Counted from the first letter of the stretch, positions 21,278 through 29,987 are shown. The stretch: DNA of 64,000 nt from Haliscomenobacter sp. (GCA_016713275.1 JADJPL010000008.1:1-64000), one strand, 5' to 3'. Notes: generated from the sequence alone by a model not told the origin. Program-made: numbers and translations.

Positions 21278-21982
21278 CTACATCCCCTCCGCCACAGCCC
21301 GGATACCCCTGGCCACGTCCGTCCAGGAGCGGTCGTTTTTGGGGTCGTCGATGGGTTTGGCGTCTTTGGGAAGGCCCTGGAGTTTGCCGAAGGGGGCGCC
21401 GTGCCAGTCGCAGGATTTGATGAATACCGGCACGATGACGGCCTCCCTTCTGTCGTGGCGCTCCATGGCGCGGGTGAGTTCCGTTTTCCAGATGTAATCG
21501 GAAGCCATGAAGTGGGCGCTGATCAGCAGAAGGATCAGGTCGGCCTCTTCGAGTTGCCGTTTGATCTCGGCGTCCCACTCCGTCCCTGCCCGGATCGACC
21601 GGTCGCTCCACACCGCGATGCGGTCGCTGCGCTTCAGGGCAGACAGGTGGATGTCCAGCGCGTTTTTGAAGTCCTCGTCTTGATGGGAATAGGAGACAAA
21701 AACGTTGAGTTTTCTTCCCGGCCGCTTGGGCGCCGCTTCCTCCCGCGGCGAATCCACCGGCGGCTGGCTGGGGCGGACCGTTTCCGCCAGGCTCAGAAGG
21801 GCAAGCACAATCCGGTTGTGTTCCCTTTGGTGCTCCTCGTAGGTGAGAATCCCGAGGTTTTTTTCCTTCTCGTTCTTGCTGAACCGGCCTTTGAGCATGA
21901 TCGTCTGGTCATCCCCGGCAGGCAGCAATTCAAGGGCTTCCTTTATTCTGCCTTCGGCGACAAGCTGCTGGATCGTCGGCAT
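21278..21982 (-). CDS. TIR-domain protein with effector-associated-like N-terminus
   Basis: 234 aa from the ATG at 21982 (MPTIQQLVAEGRI). I chose this start because the upstream part of the frame is repeat DNA. Residues 1-75 (ALELLPAGDD ... EEHQREHNRIVLALLSLAE) resemble effector-associated domains (EAD11-like) that recruit partners by self-type interaction. Residues about 93-230 are a TIR domain: LNVFVSYSHQDEDFKNAL, a VWSDRSI loop, and DYIWKTELTRAM, where the Glu is the usual NADase position. Such proteins act as NAD-depleting effectors or signalling adaptors; which applies here is inference. It converges with the giant NTPase (55 bp between stops) and has its own upstream region in repeat block 1. 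Confidence 0.8.
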   Translation of the reverse strand: MPTIQQLVAEGRIKEALELLPAGDDQTIMLKGRFSKNEKEKNLGILTYEEHQREHNRIVLALLSLAETVRPSQPPVDSPREEAAPKRPGRKLNVFVSYSHQDEDFKNALDIHLSALKRSDRIAVWSDRSIRAGTEWDAEIKRQLEEADLILLLISAHFMASDYIWKTELTRAMERHDRREAVIVPVFIKSCDWHGAPFGKLQGLPKDAKPIDDPKNDRSWTDVARGIRAVAEGM

Positions 21983-22127
21983 AGGGTTGGGTTTGGGTTT
22001 CTGCAATTTAGGAAAGCAAGATACCGAAATTAGGGGAATCTGGAAATGGGTCCGGAAAAGGGAAAGAAAAAACCGCTTTCCCCTGCCGCCAGGCATGGCG
22101 CCTGGGGCTTCGCCGTAGGCGACCCGC

Positions 22128-22800
22128 GGAGGGACGGGGGACGGGGGACGGAGGGACGGGGGACGGAGGGACGGTTCCTGAATACCCCTTGCGCCCTAAG
22201 CCTTACGCCCAAATTGCCCCCAATGGCAAACGAAAACAACAACTGCCCGGGGCGCCTCCCGGAATGAAATTCCGGTCAACAGCCTCGGATTGAAAATCCG
22301 AGCTACATTGAAGCAACGGGGGACGGTCGCCGGGCGACGGATTGTACCTGAATACCGCGACCCCCTTACGCCTCAAGCCTTACGCCCTACGCCCAAATTG
22401 CGCCCTCATCCTGGCCATCCTTTAATCCCCCCAAATCCTGGTTCAGACAACAAGTGACGGGGAACGGTCGACGGGGAACGGTCGACGGGGGACGGCAGAC
22501 GGGGGAAAGGCTCCTGAATGCCCCTTACGCCTTAAGCCTTACGCCCAAATTGCCCCCAATGCCAAACGAAAACAACAACTGCACGGGGAGCCTCCCGGAA
22601 TGCAATTCCGGTCTACAGCCTCGGATTGAAAATCCGAGCTACATCATGTGCATCCTTTAATCCTGCAAATCACAGTTCAGACAACGCAGCAACGCCCCAA
22701 TGCCCGTAGTTGACGCACGCAATCTGAAGATTGTACGAAAGCGTAGACGGAAGTCTACGCGCAACAGGGAGTAGATGGAAGCCTACGACCAACAGGGTAT
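22128..22800. repeat. Composite hairpin block 1 with heptamer arrays
   Basis: Repeat-dense spacer between the TIR gene and the AAA_14 gene. It holds heptamer arrays of ggggacg type (22129-22175, 22455-22510) and gccttac type (22190-22210, 22366-22398, 22526-22550). It also holds two copies of the hairpin pair ccggaat-gaa-attccgg plus ctcggatt-gaa-aatccgag, and one copy of caatct-ga-agattg plus gcgtagac-ggaa-gtctacgc. The same modules in the same order recur at 24072-24540 and 26812-27165. No gene seen. Confidence 0.85.
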
Positions 22801-22804
22801 TTGA

Positions 22805-22870
22805 TTTGCCCTTATTCGGTATTTTTAGTAAATTTGCAATCTGATTGCAAATTTACTAAAAATACCAACC
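22805..22870 (+). promoter_or_regulatory. Promoter with 49-bp perfect palindrome (operator) for AAA_14 gene
   Basis: TTTG at 22805-22808 and TAAATTTG at 22829-22836 are separated by 20 bp, the Bacteroidota -33/-7 arrangement. The -7 box lies inside the left arm of a perfect palindrome, with arms 22818-22841 and 22843-22866 (24 bp each, one central base). Transcription would start near the palindrome centre, so a dimeric repressor bound there would block it, and the 5' leader could fold. The ATG follows 4 bp after the palindrome. Confidence 0.75.
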
Positions 22871-24032
22871 ATGCTCATCACAAGAGCCATTACCGAGACC
22901 CTTTACCAATTTCGGAATTGGTTTCCGATCGTATACCTCGGTGGGCCTCGCCAAAGCGGGAAGACCACCCTATTGCGCCACCTGCTGCCCGACCTGCCTT
23001 ACGCCAGTCTGGAAGACGCGGACGCGCGACGGCGCGCCGAGGAAGACCCCCGCCGTTTTTTAAATAGTTTTCCCAAAGGGGGCATCCTGGATGAGGTGCA
23101 ACGGGTGCCACCGCTCTTCAACTACTTGCAAGGGGTAGTAGATGCCGACAAAGAGCGCCGCTTTGTGCTCTCCGGGTCTCAGAATTTTCTGCTGATGGAA
23201 AGCATTACGCAGTCTTTAGCCGGGCGGGTCGGGATTTTGAACCTGCTGCCGCTGTCTGTTCAGGAAATCGAAGCCCAGCAACCGTTCCCGCATCTGGACG
23301 CTTTCGCCTGGCAAGGCGGCTATCCCGCTACTTATGCTGAAAACAAGACGCCTCCCGAGATCTTTTTCGACAGCTATACCCAGACGTATTTGGAACGGGA
23401 CGTTCGACAACTCAAAAACGTGGGCGACATAGCTCAGTTTGGCAAATTCATGCGCCTGTGCGCAGGCCGGACCGGGCAGCCGCTCAACCTGAGTAGCCTG
23501 GCTTCCGATACCGGCGTCGCCCCCAATACCATCAAAGCCTGGATTTCGATTCTGGAAGCGTCTTACCTGATTTTTAAATTGCCCCCCCTATTTTGAAAAT
23601 TTCAACAAGCGAATCATCAAGTCTCCCAAGCTTTATTTCGTCGACACGGGTTTGCTTTGCAACTTGCTTGGAATTACTTCTCCCCAACAACTCGAAACCC
23701 ACCACTATTATGGCAATATACTGGAAAATGCCTTGATCGTAGAGCTATACAAAAAACGAACCAACGCAGGTCATCGCCCCCGATTTTGGTTTTGGCAGGA
23801 TCAAAAAAACAATGAAATCGACCTTTTGATTGAGGAAAACGGCGTGCTCAAGGCCATCGAAATCAAATCCAGTCAAACCTACAACTCCCGCATGCTGAAT
23901 GGACTTAAGATTTGGCAAAAACTCAAGCATTCCAGCCCCGAAAATCAATTTCTGGTATATGCTGGAGAACAGGAAGGAGAACTGGAATATGGAAGGTTGC
24001 TGAATTGGCGCAAAGCGGTGGAGTTGTTGTAA
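22871..24032 (+). CDS. AAA_14 / DUF4143 ATPase, one frameshift
   Basis: ATP-binding protein of about 387 codons. The N-terminal AAA_14 domain has Walker A GGPRQSGKTTLLRHL (near residue 25), Walker B GGILDEVQRVP and sensor region RFVLSGSQNF. The C-terminal DUF4143 part has TYLERDVRQLKNVG, LSSLASDTGVAPNTIKAWIS (a winged-helix-like segment), and after a break at the C run 23580-23590, SPKLYFVDTGLLCNLLG, NEIDLLIEENG and AIEIKSSQTY, the last resembling a nuclease-fold D...EIK. These proteins are common, mobile-looking single-gene cassettes of unknown function, sometimes tied to defence or toxin-antitoxin. Flanked on both sides by the same composite hairpin blocks. Confidence 0.85.
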
Positions 24033-24071
24033 GGTAACATACAACATCGCGCTCCCCTAACCAGCCTGGCA

Positions 24072-24540
24072 GCAGGGACTCCTCCCGGAATGCAATTCCG
24101 GTCAACAGCCTCGGATTGAAAATCCGAGCTACATTGAAGCGAAGGGGGACGGGAGACGGGGAACGGGAGACGGGGGACGGTGGACGGGGGATGGTCGACG
24201 GAGAAAGTGAACTGAAAAACCTTACGCCTCAAGCCTTACGCCTTACGCCTTAAGCCCAAATTACCCCCTCATCCTGCCCATCCCTTAATCCCCCCAAATC
24301 CTGGTTCAGACAACGCAGCAATGCGCCCAATGGCAAATGAAAACAACAACTGCCCGGGGCGCCTCCCGGAATAAAATTCCGGTCAACAGCCTTCGGATTG
24401 AAAATCCGAGCTACATCATGGCCATCCTTCCATCCTGCAAATCACAGTTCAGACGACGCAGAAACGCCCCCACTGCCCCTAGTTGGCGCACGCAATCTAA
24501 AGATTGCTCGGAAGCGTAGACGGAAGTCTACTCGCAACAG
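24072..24540. repeat. Composite hairpin block 2 with heptamer arrays
   Basis: Same modules as block 1: hairpin pair at about 24085-24135 and again at about 24365-24415, ggggacg-type heptamers at 24143-24207, gccttac-type heptamers at 24220-24253, and the caatct / gtagac hairpins at about 24490-24530. It separates the AAA_14 gene from the second patatin. No gene seen. Confidence 0.85.
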
Positions 24541-24574
24541 GAGGGTTTGGGAGGAGGGGTGAGTGGGTGTTGAA
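24538..24574. repeat. 37-bp exact duplication, copy 2
   Basis: Identical to 13083-13119, the end of the WYL gene. Here no WYL gene precedes it. It lies 76 bp upstream of the second patatin start, next to hairpin block 2. Confidence 0.85.
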
Positions 24575-24650
24575 TTTATTCCCGCAAAAACCATTCGCTT
24601 TTTCCCCAATTCCGAATATCTTTCCCTTATTAACCCAACCCCCATCGACT

Positions 24651-26128
24651 ATGGAACAAGTACCAACCCCCTCCACCCCACCCTCCCTCTCCACCGCCGA
24701 CTTCCTCTGCCATCCACGGGTTTTGGCTTGTCTGGAGCGGCTGCGCAAGCACGAGGAAGCCCACGGTAAGCTCGTCGTGTCGGACGTAGTGGACGCGAAA
24801 GGGCATCAGTACGTCAACCTCGTGCAGAAGGGGGGCGGCGTGCTGGGCGTTGCGCTGGTGGGCTACACGTACATCCTGGAGCAGGCGGACATCCGGTTCT
24901 TGAGGCTGGCGGGCACGAGCGCGGGCGCGATCAACACGGCGTTGCTGGCCGTCATCGACGAGAAGCCGGACCCGAAGTCGGAGGCCATCCTCGAGCTGCT
25001 GTGCAAGCTGGAGCTGTTTGCGCTGGTCGACGGGCACCCGACGGCCCGGTGGTTTATCAGAAAGCTGATCGTGTACCGGAATTTCGCAGGGAGGCTTAAA
25101 ACCGGAACCCTGGTGCTGGCAGGGCTGGCCGGAGGCTCTATCGCCGTCAGCCTCCTGGGGTTGGGGCTGGAAGCGAAGTACCCTCTGGCGGCTGCGGTTA
25201 CGCCCATTGCGTTTCTGCTCAGCGGCGCGTTTCTGGGATTGGCTGCCGCGCTGGCGTTTTTCGGCAGCCGGCTGATGGCCCGTTTCAACAGCGCCGGATT
25301 GGGCATTAACCCCGGCAACTACTTCTACGACTGGATCAAAGACCGCTTCAAAGAAAACCAGGTGTCCAACACCAGCGACCTGAACCGCAAAGCCCAAAAC
25401 ACGCCGGAACTGCACCTGCGGGAGGAGCGGGAAGCGGGCGATCTCGCCGGGTTGCAGGGCGACGTCACCTTCATCGCTTCGGAGATCGTGACGGGCAACA
25501 AGATCCAGTTTCCCCGGATGGCCGGGTTGTTTCGCCAGGAAGACAAGATCGATGAGCTTCAACCGGCGGGGTTTGTGCGGGCGTCCATGGCGATTCCCAT
25601 CTTTTTTGAGTCGTATTTCATCAACGACATTCCGCACAACGACCCAACGGTAAAGGCGAAGTGGGAACAAACGTTCGGCATTCCGCCTCCCCCTGCCGTC
25701 CGCCTCGTCGACGGCGGGTTGCTGTCCAACTTCCCCATCAACCTGTTTTTCAACCCGCAGGTACAGGTTCCCCGCCTGCCTACCTTCGGCATCGACCTCG
25801 ACGACACCGGCTCTGCGCCCAAGCCGCCCGACGACGGCTTCTGGGAGTTGCCGGTGTATCTGGGCAAGATGCTCAGCGCGCTGCGCAGCCACTACGACAA
25901 GGATTTCCTCCAGCAGCATGCCGTCTACCAGCAAGGCGTCGGCAAGATCGACCTGTCGAAGTTCAACTGGCTGAACTTTTTCCTGAGCGACGACGACAAA
26001 AAAGAGTTGTTTTTCAAAGGCGCCGAAGCCGCCACCGACTTTTTGCTGCAGTTCGACTGGGAGCAATACAAAGAAGACCAGCGCGTATTCCGCCGGAAAT
26101 ATCACCCCAAAACCCGAACCAGATATGA
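24651..26128 (+). CDS. Second patatin-like phospholipase with internal membrane segments
   Basis: About 492 aa from ATG 24651. The glycine-rich opening is VQKGGGVLGVALVGY; the nucleophile elbow GTSAGAINTALLA is canonical (GxSxG); the catalytic Asp lies in VDGGLLSNFP. Two hydrophobic segments (LVLAGLAGGSIAVSLLGLGL and ITPIAFLLSGAFLGLAAAL, the latter approximate) interrupt the domain after about residue 140, so the enzyme is probably membrane-anchored. The uninterrupted frame runs on to 26747, but that tail is only an out-of-frame reading of the next gene. A one-base change near 26090-26110 would give a stop at 26126-26128 overlapping the next ATG (ATGA), which I prefer. Unlike patatin 1 its nucleophile motif is intact. 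Confidence 0.75.
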
Positions 26129-26808
26129 TCCCCGTGTATATACCGATCGACCAGGGCCCCCTGTGGTTTTGCCTGGCTCTGGGCGCCGCGCTGCTGCTCA
26201 GCCTGCTGCTGGAGCAAATCGAAACCCGGTTTGTAAAAAACAAAGCCCGGAAGGAGCAGCCCTTCACCATGCTGGACCTGGAGTTCCCTGCCGACAACGA
26301 GGACATCGCGCGGGTCCGCTGGGACATCGCCCAACTGGACCAGGCGCGCGCGCTGCAAGTGCACCGCGCGATCCGCACCCACCTGATACTCGATTACCTG
26401 TTCATGGTCGCCGCTTTTGGCTCGGTCTTCCTGCTGTGTATGCAGGTCGCCGGCAAGTTCCCGGCAGGATCGGTTGGCCAAACCGGCTTCGCGCTGCTCG
26501 CCTGGGCCCAGCTCGCCGCCCTGGGTTGCGATATGGCCGAAAACGCCGTTCTGCTGCGCCAGATCCGGAAAGATCCCATCAAGCCGATGACCCCGTTTGC
26601 CTTCAAGCATTTCTTCAGGCTGGTCTGGGCCAAATGGATCCTCGTCCTCGCCAGCCTAGCCCTGGGGCTATCGATAGCGGGGTATTTTTGGCTGAAAGGG
26701 GCCTATGCCCCGGCTACGCTCCGGTATATCGGAATCGTTGGGATTGAGTTCCTGGCCTTTCTTAATCGTGCGCGCGTTGTGGAAGAGGGGGAGAAAGGGG
26801 GGACGTAG
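26125..26808 (+). CDS. Four-segment membrane protein paired with patatin 2
   Basis: 227 aa starting MIPVYIPIDQGPLWF at an ATGA overlap with the probable patatin stop. Hydrophobic segments: LWFCLALGAALLLSLLLEQI, YLFMVAAFGSVFLLCMQVAG, FALLAWAQLAALGCDMAENA and WILVLASLALGLSIAGYFWL. I do not recognise a family. Tight coupling to a phospholipase suggests a partner that anchors, restrains or senses for it, by analogy with the 13621/14786 pair, but this is inference. Confidence 0.7.
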   Translation: MIPVYIPIDQGPLWFCLALGAALLLSLLLEQIETRFVKNKARKEQPFTMLDLEFPADNEDIARVRWDIAQLDQARALQVHRAIRTHLILDYLFMVAAFGSVFLLCMQVAGKFPAGSVGQTGFALLAWAQLAALGCDMAENAVLLRQIRKDPIKPMTPFAFKHFFRLVWAKWILVLASLALGLSIAGYFWLKGAYAPATLRYIGIVGIEFLAFLNRARVVEEGEKGGT

Positions 26809-26811
26809 TTG

Positions 26812-27165
26812 ATGCACGCAATCTGAAGATTGTACGAAAGCGTAGACGGAAGTCTACGCGCAACAGGTGATGAGGAGGGATTCGGGTAGTCAGTCCTATG
26901 GGTTGACCCTTTGAGTCCACTCCCCTACTCCGTAACACAGGGTTTGAAACCCTGTGTTACGGAGTAGGGAGCGGGCGGCATGGACGCCTCCCGGAATGAA
27001 ATTCCGGACAACAGCCTCGGATTGAAAATCCGAGCTACATCATGTGCATCCCTTAATCCTGTAAATCACAGTTCAGACAACGCAGCAATGCGCTCAATGG
27101 CAGTAAAGACGCGCAATCTGAAGATTGAACTGATGCGTAGACGGAAGTCTACGCGCAACAGAGGT
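26812..27165. repeat. Composite hairpin block 3
   Basis: Modules in order: caatct/gtagac hairpins (about 26820-26862), a 47-bp perfect palindrome (listed separately), the ccggaat/ctcggatt hairpin pair (about 26990-27040), and a second caatct/gtagac pair (about 27115-27157). No heptamer array here except a short gccttac remnant at 27190. No gene seen. Confidence 0.85.
26923..26969. terminator. 47-bp perfect palindrome, possible terminator
   Basis: Arms 26923-26945 and 26947-26969 are perfect complements (23 bp) around a single central g. It would form a very stable hairpin downstream of the patatin 2 operon. It lacks a flanking T run, so a terminator role is only a possibility; a protein-binding site is the alternative. 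Confidence 0.5.
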
Positions 27166-27175
27166 GGTAAAGTGG

Positions 27176-28759
27176 TTAAGTGATTGGAGCCTTACGCCCA
27201 AATTGGGCCCCATCCAACCCCACCCTCCTCAAAAACGGGTTAGAGAACACCTGCGCCATAGCGGGCGAAAGCAGAGTGCTGCGCTGCGCCATCCAGGTCT
27301 GGGCATCGGGGCCGTACATGTGGGCGGCCAGGTTGGGGAAGTCCCAGGCGGCGTTTTTGCCCCAGTGCAGGGTGAAGGGGATGTCGTTGGCTTTCAGGAC
27401 TTCCAGGATGCGGCGGTAGAACTTCTCCGGGCCCATGATCTTGCGGCTTTTCTTCCACTGCACGCCATCCATCTCCAGCATGCAGGTGAAGGGGAAGCGG
27501 GTGCAGGCCAGGGTAGCGCCGGAGGCCTTAACGAAGCGCATGGCGTAGATACCCGGCACAGGGCCTTCATCCCGGGCGAGCTGCACGAGCAGCTCCGACG
27601 CCCGGGCCGCATCTTTGTGAGAAATCCCGACCGATACGGCAAACACCGCGCCGAGGTTGGGCGCATCCCAGAAAATGTCTTTCAGCGGGCCTTCCAGTTC
27701 GGCGTCTACTTCGGGAAGCACCTGGCCTTGAAGGAGCTTGACGAGCTTGGGAATAGTCTTGGGAAAGCGTTCGATGACCTTGGCAAACAGCACGATCAGG
27801 TCGCGGTACACGGCGGTGCGGATGAACGGGATGGGGCTGGGATAATCCGGCCGGTAAGGCTTTTTGTACATAGCCTCCACCACGTACTCCTCTTCGTCGC
27901 TATAGGGGTTGAGGAAGATCTTGTAGTGGAAAGGGCGGCGACCATCTTCCTCTATATCTGCGATCTCAAACGGCCTCGCGGGGTCGTCGAGGTGAAGGGC
28001 CAGATCCAGGGCGGCGGCTTTGGGAATCTTCTTCACGTAGCGTTTGAGCAAAAACACGTCTTCCGCTTCCAGCGCCACTCCGTGGATAAACCCGAACGCG
28101 CCCAGGCCCACCAGGGCCGCGTTGAAGAGCGCGTCGTCGCGGATGATGCGGGCGTTGATTCCGGCGGCAAACGCGTCGTTGAGGGCAGGGGCGGAGGCCC
28201 GTTCGAGGTAAACGACGTCCTCCGGGTTGGGGCCGGTGATGAGGTTGAGTCCGACCACGTAATCCTGCACGGCGCCCACGTCGATAGCCGAGCCGTGCAC
28301 GCCGGTGGAGATCGCTCCTGCGATCGTCTGCCCGTTGCTGGCGCCGGTGGTTTTGAGGGATTTGCCGTGGTCGTAGAGGTACTCGGAGATCTCCTTAATG
28401 CGGTTGCCGCACTGGAAGAAAAACAGGTTGGGCGCCGAAAAGGCGGTTTCTGTGTGCAGGTTCTCGGGGCGTATGGCCAGCTTGAGGTTCATAAACCCGT
28501 TGTAGTGCATGTTGTCGGGGTGGTGGGGAATATCCGACAGCGACCACGCGGATCCGTAGGCCCGGAATCCTTGTCCGAGCGCCGCCGCCTGACCGATCAG
28601 CCGCTGGATCTCCGCTGCGGCGTCGTTATACCGGTTGAGGATGCCGGGCAGATTCCCCGGGCCTTCCAGCCGGGTGGTATGCAGGTTGTCCAGGTGGAAC
28701 GGACCATTCTTGTGGAAGGTGTCCCACGTTCCGATGGGTTCGGTTTTGGTAGTAGCCAT
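27176..28759 (-). CDS. FAD-linked oxidoreductase (FAD_binding_4 / aldonolactone oxidase-like)
   Basis: 527 aa from ATG 28759 (MATTKTEPIG), chosen because the upstream frame overlaps the lipoprotein gene. The N-terminal PCMH-type FAD domain shows FRAYGSAWSLSDI, LKTTGASNGQTIAGAISTG and VHGSAIDVGAVQDYV, the GxxGHG-like cofactor loop region. The C-terminal part ends WGKNAAWDFPNLAAHMYGPD, resembling the substrate cap of D-arabinono- or L-gulono-lactone oxidases. Probably oxidises a polyol or aldonolactone; substrate unknown. The lipoprotein gene ends 5 bp upstream on the same strand, so the two look like one operon. Confidence 0.8.
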   Translation of the reverse strand: MATTKTEPIGTWDTFHKNGPFHLDNLHTTRLEGPGNLPGILNRYNDAAAEIQRLIGQAAALGQGFRAYGSAWSLSDIPHHPDNMHYNGFMNLKLAIRPENLHTETAFSAPNLFFFQCGNRIKEISEYLYDHGKSLKTTGASNGQTIAGAISTGVHGSAIDVGAVQDYVVGLNLITGPNPEDVVYLERASAPALNDAFAAGINARIIRDDALFNAALVGLGAFGFIHGVALEAEDVFLLKRYVKKIPKAAALDLALHLDDPARPFEIADIEEDGRRPFHYKIFLNPYSDEEEYVVEAMYKKPYRPDYPSPIPFIRTAVYRDLIVLFAKVIERFPKTIPKLVKLLQGQVLPEVDAELEGPLKDIFWDAPNLGAVFAVSVGISHKDAARASELLVQLARDEGPVPGIYAMRFVKASGATLACTRFPFTCMLEMDGVQWKKSRKIMGPEKFYRRILEVLKANDIPFTLHWGKNAAWDFPNLAAHMYGPDAQTWMAQRSTLLSPAMAQVFSNPFLRRVGLDGAQFGRKAPIT

Positions 28760-28764
28760 AGGGG

Positions 28765-29118
28765 TTAGCGGTTTTCTTCTTTGGAACAAACGTATTTGAT
28801 GCGCACCGTTTTCCTTCGGCCAAAGGTAACGGCGTTGAGCAGCACGCCGCCCAGGGTGGTCCGGTACTCCACCGAATACAACCCCGCGCCCGGGCAAGGC
28901 AGGTTGAGGGTAAACTCGCTGTCGAGGATCTTTTGGGTGATCACCGTGTCGAGGGTGTGCACCCGCATCTGCCGGTAAAATCCGTTGACAAAATTCTCGG
29001 GGTCGGGCTCCGGCACGGCGTGCTGACTGGTCACGCGGACGGAGTAGCAGGAGGGAAGGAAAAGGAGGAGGCAAAACGCCGCAACAAAGGCAGGCCAAGG
29101 TCTGGTCTTTTCCCCCAT
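28765..29118 (-). CDS. Small lipoprotein, unknown function
   Basis: 117 aa from ATG 29118 (MGEKTRPWPAF); ATGs at 29145 and 29196 would add an unlikely charged leader. A signal peptide with the hydrophobic run FVAAFCLLLFLPSCYSV ends in a lipobox with Cys near residue 25, so it is probably an outer- or inner-membrane lipoprotein. Two other Cys occur in the mature part (LPCPG, KYVCS). The pattern faintly resembles Bor-type lipoproteins. It is 5 bp upstream of the FAD oxidoreductase gene. Confidence 0.65.
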   Translation of the reverse strand: MGEKTRPWPAFVAAFCLLLFLPSCYSVRVTSQHAVPEPDPENFVNGFYRQMRVHTLDTVITQKILDSEFTLNLPCPGAGLYSVEYRTTLGGVLLNAVTFGRRKTVRIKYVCSKEENR

Positions 29119-29460
29119 AGGTTGGGGGGAAGGGGTTGCTTGCATGGTATGGGTGGTTTTAGGTGCTAATGGGTTCGGTTGCCAAGTTACGCGCAATTGA
29201 CAGGCTTGTCAAGAGGGGCAAAAAATTTTCTATTTTGAAACCCGCCAAAAACCAAACGCACCCTGCGATTACCAACGCCAGCGGTCATTCCACGCATCTG
29301 CTTCTTCACGGCGGTTACCAGACGTAGAAACCATTGCCGCACAGGGAGTTGGTCTTTACCCGGATCAGCGCCGTTTTTTCCCTCCCTGCCAAACCGATCC
29401 CGATAAAAGGGTTACAAACGTTGAACTAAATAAAATAACCCTTCAAACCACCTCAAAAAG
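29119..29460. other. Intergenic region, nothing recognised
   Basis: 342 bp between the lipoprotein start and the tRNA-Ser promoter. Moderately AT-rich; short possible frames only. No hairpin of note. Confidence 0.4.
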
Positions 29461-29492
29461 TTTGCATATTCCCACGAATCCCATTACTTTTG
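29461..29492 (+). promoter_or_regulatory. Promoter of tRNA-Ser/tRNA-Pro, Bacteroidota type
   Basis: TTTG at 29461-29464 and TACTTTTG at 29485-29492, 20 bp apart, match the TTTG / TAnnTTTG consensus. The tRNA-Ser starts 45 bp downstream. Confidence 0.7.
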
Positions 29493-29537
29493 CATTCGCT
29501 AAAAACCGAAGGAAGACAATCCTTTGTTTTAAAGCTT

Positions 29538-29629
29538 GGTGAAGTGGGTGAGTGGCTGAAACCACCGGTTTGCTAAACCGACGTACTTTGCAAAGGGTAC
29601 CGCGGGTTCGAATCCCGCCTTCACCGCCA
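29538..29629 (+). tRNA. tRNA-Ser(GCT)
   Basis: Class II tRNA with a long variable arm. Acceptor stem ggtgaag / cttcacc closes; anticodon loop tttgctaaa gives GCT; T-arm gcgggttcgaatcccgc. The 3' CCA appears encoded (29627-29629). Confidence 0.92.
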
Positions 29630-29659
29630 CGACACACACACCCGTCCACACACCCTCTT

Positions 29660-29733
29660 CGGGGTGTAGCGCAGCCCGGTAGCGCACCTGCTTTGGGAGC
29701 AGGGGGTCCCAGGTTCGAATCCTGGTGCCCCGA
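29660..29733 (+). tRNA. tRNA-Pro(TGG)
   Basis: Acceptor cggggtg / tgccccg pairs with two G-T wobbles; D-arm gcgcagcccggtagcgc; anticodon loop ctttgggag gives TGG; T-arm ccaggttcgaatcctgg. CCA is not encoded. It is 30 bp after tRNA-Ser, probably the same transcript. Confidence 0.92.
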
Positions 29734-29790
29734 CGAAGAGAAACAAAGCCGCCTGCAAAGGAATTTGCATGGCGGCTTTTTCTTTTTGGC

Positions 29791-29960
29791 GTAGCGCAGC
29801 CCGGTAGCACCCGGCCTCGGAGAGGCCCAACGTTTGTAGCAGGCGCAACCCCGCGCCTATATTCCCCCGGTTTCCCCACACCACTTTTTACCCCCAAAAC
29901 CAAACCCGCCCCCGGCCTCGGAGAGGCCCAACGTTTGTAGCCCTAACGTTTGTAGCGCCC
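29791..29960. repeat. REP1 palindromes left of RAYT 1, with tRNA-Pro fragment
   Basis: Two copies of ccggcctcggagaggccc followed by aacgtttgtag (29811-29839 and 29912-29940), plus a partial acgtttgtag at about 29946. The core ggcctcggagaggcc is a hairpin. At 29791-29808 there is an 18-bp exact copy of the tRNA-Pro D-arm region (29666-29683). These REPs are inverted relative to those right of the transposase. Confidence 0.85.
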
Positions 29961-29987
29961 AGGTTTGTGCCCCCCACGATTCCAACA

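Noticed and set aside
26129..26747. C-terminal extension of patatin 2 up to 26747
   Set aside because: Its sequence is only the out-of-frame reading of the downstream membrane protein gene.
27164..28768. 534-codon plus-strand open frame
   Set aside because: It is the antisense of the FAD oxidoreductase, which has clear family motifs. The frame is open because of high GC.
29734..29790. A third tRNA after tRNA-Pro
   Set aside because: Only an 18-bp D-arm fragment is present. No acceptor, anticodon or T arm follows.
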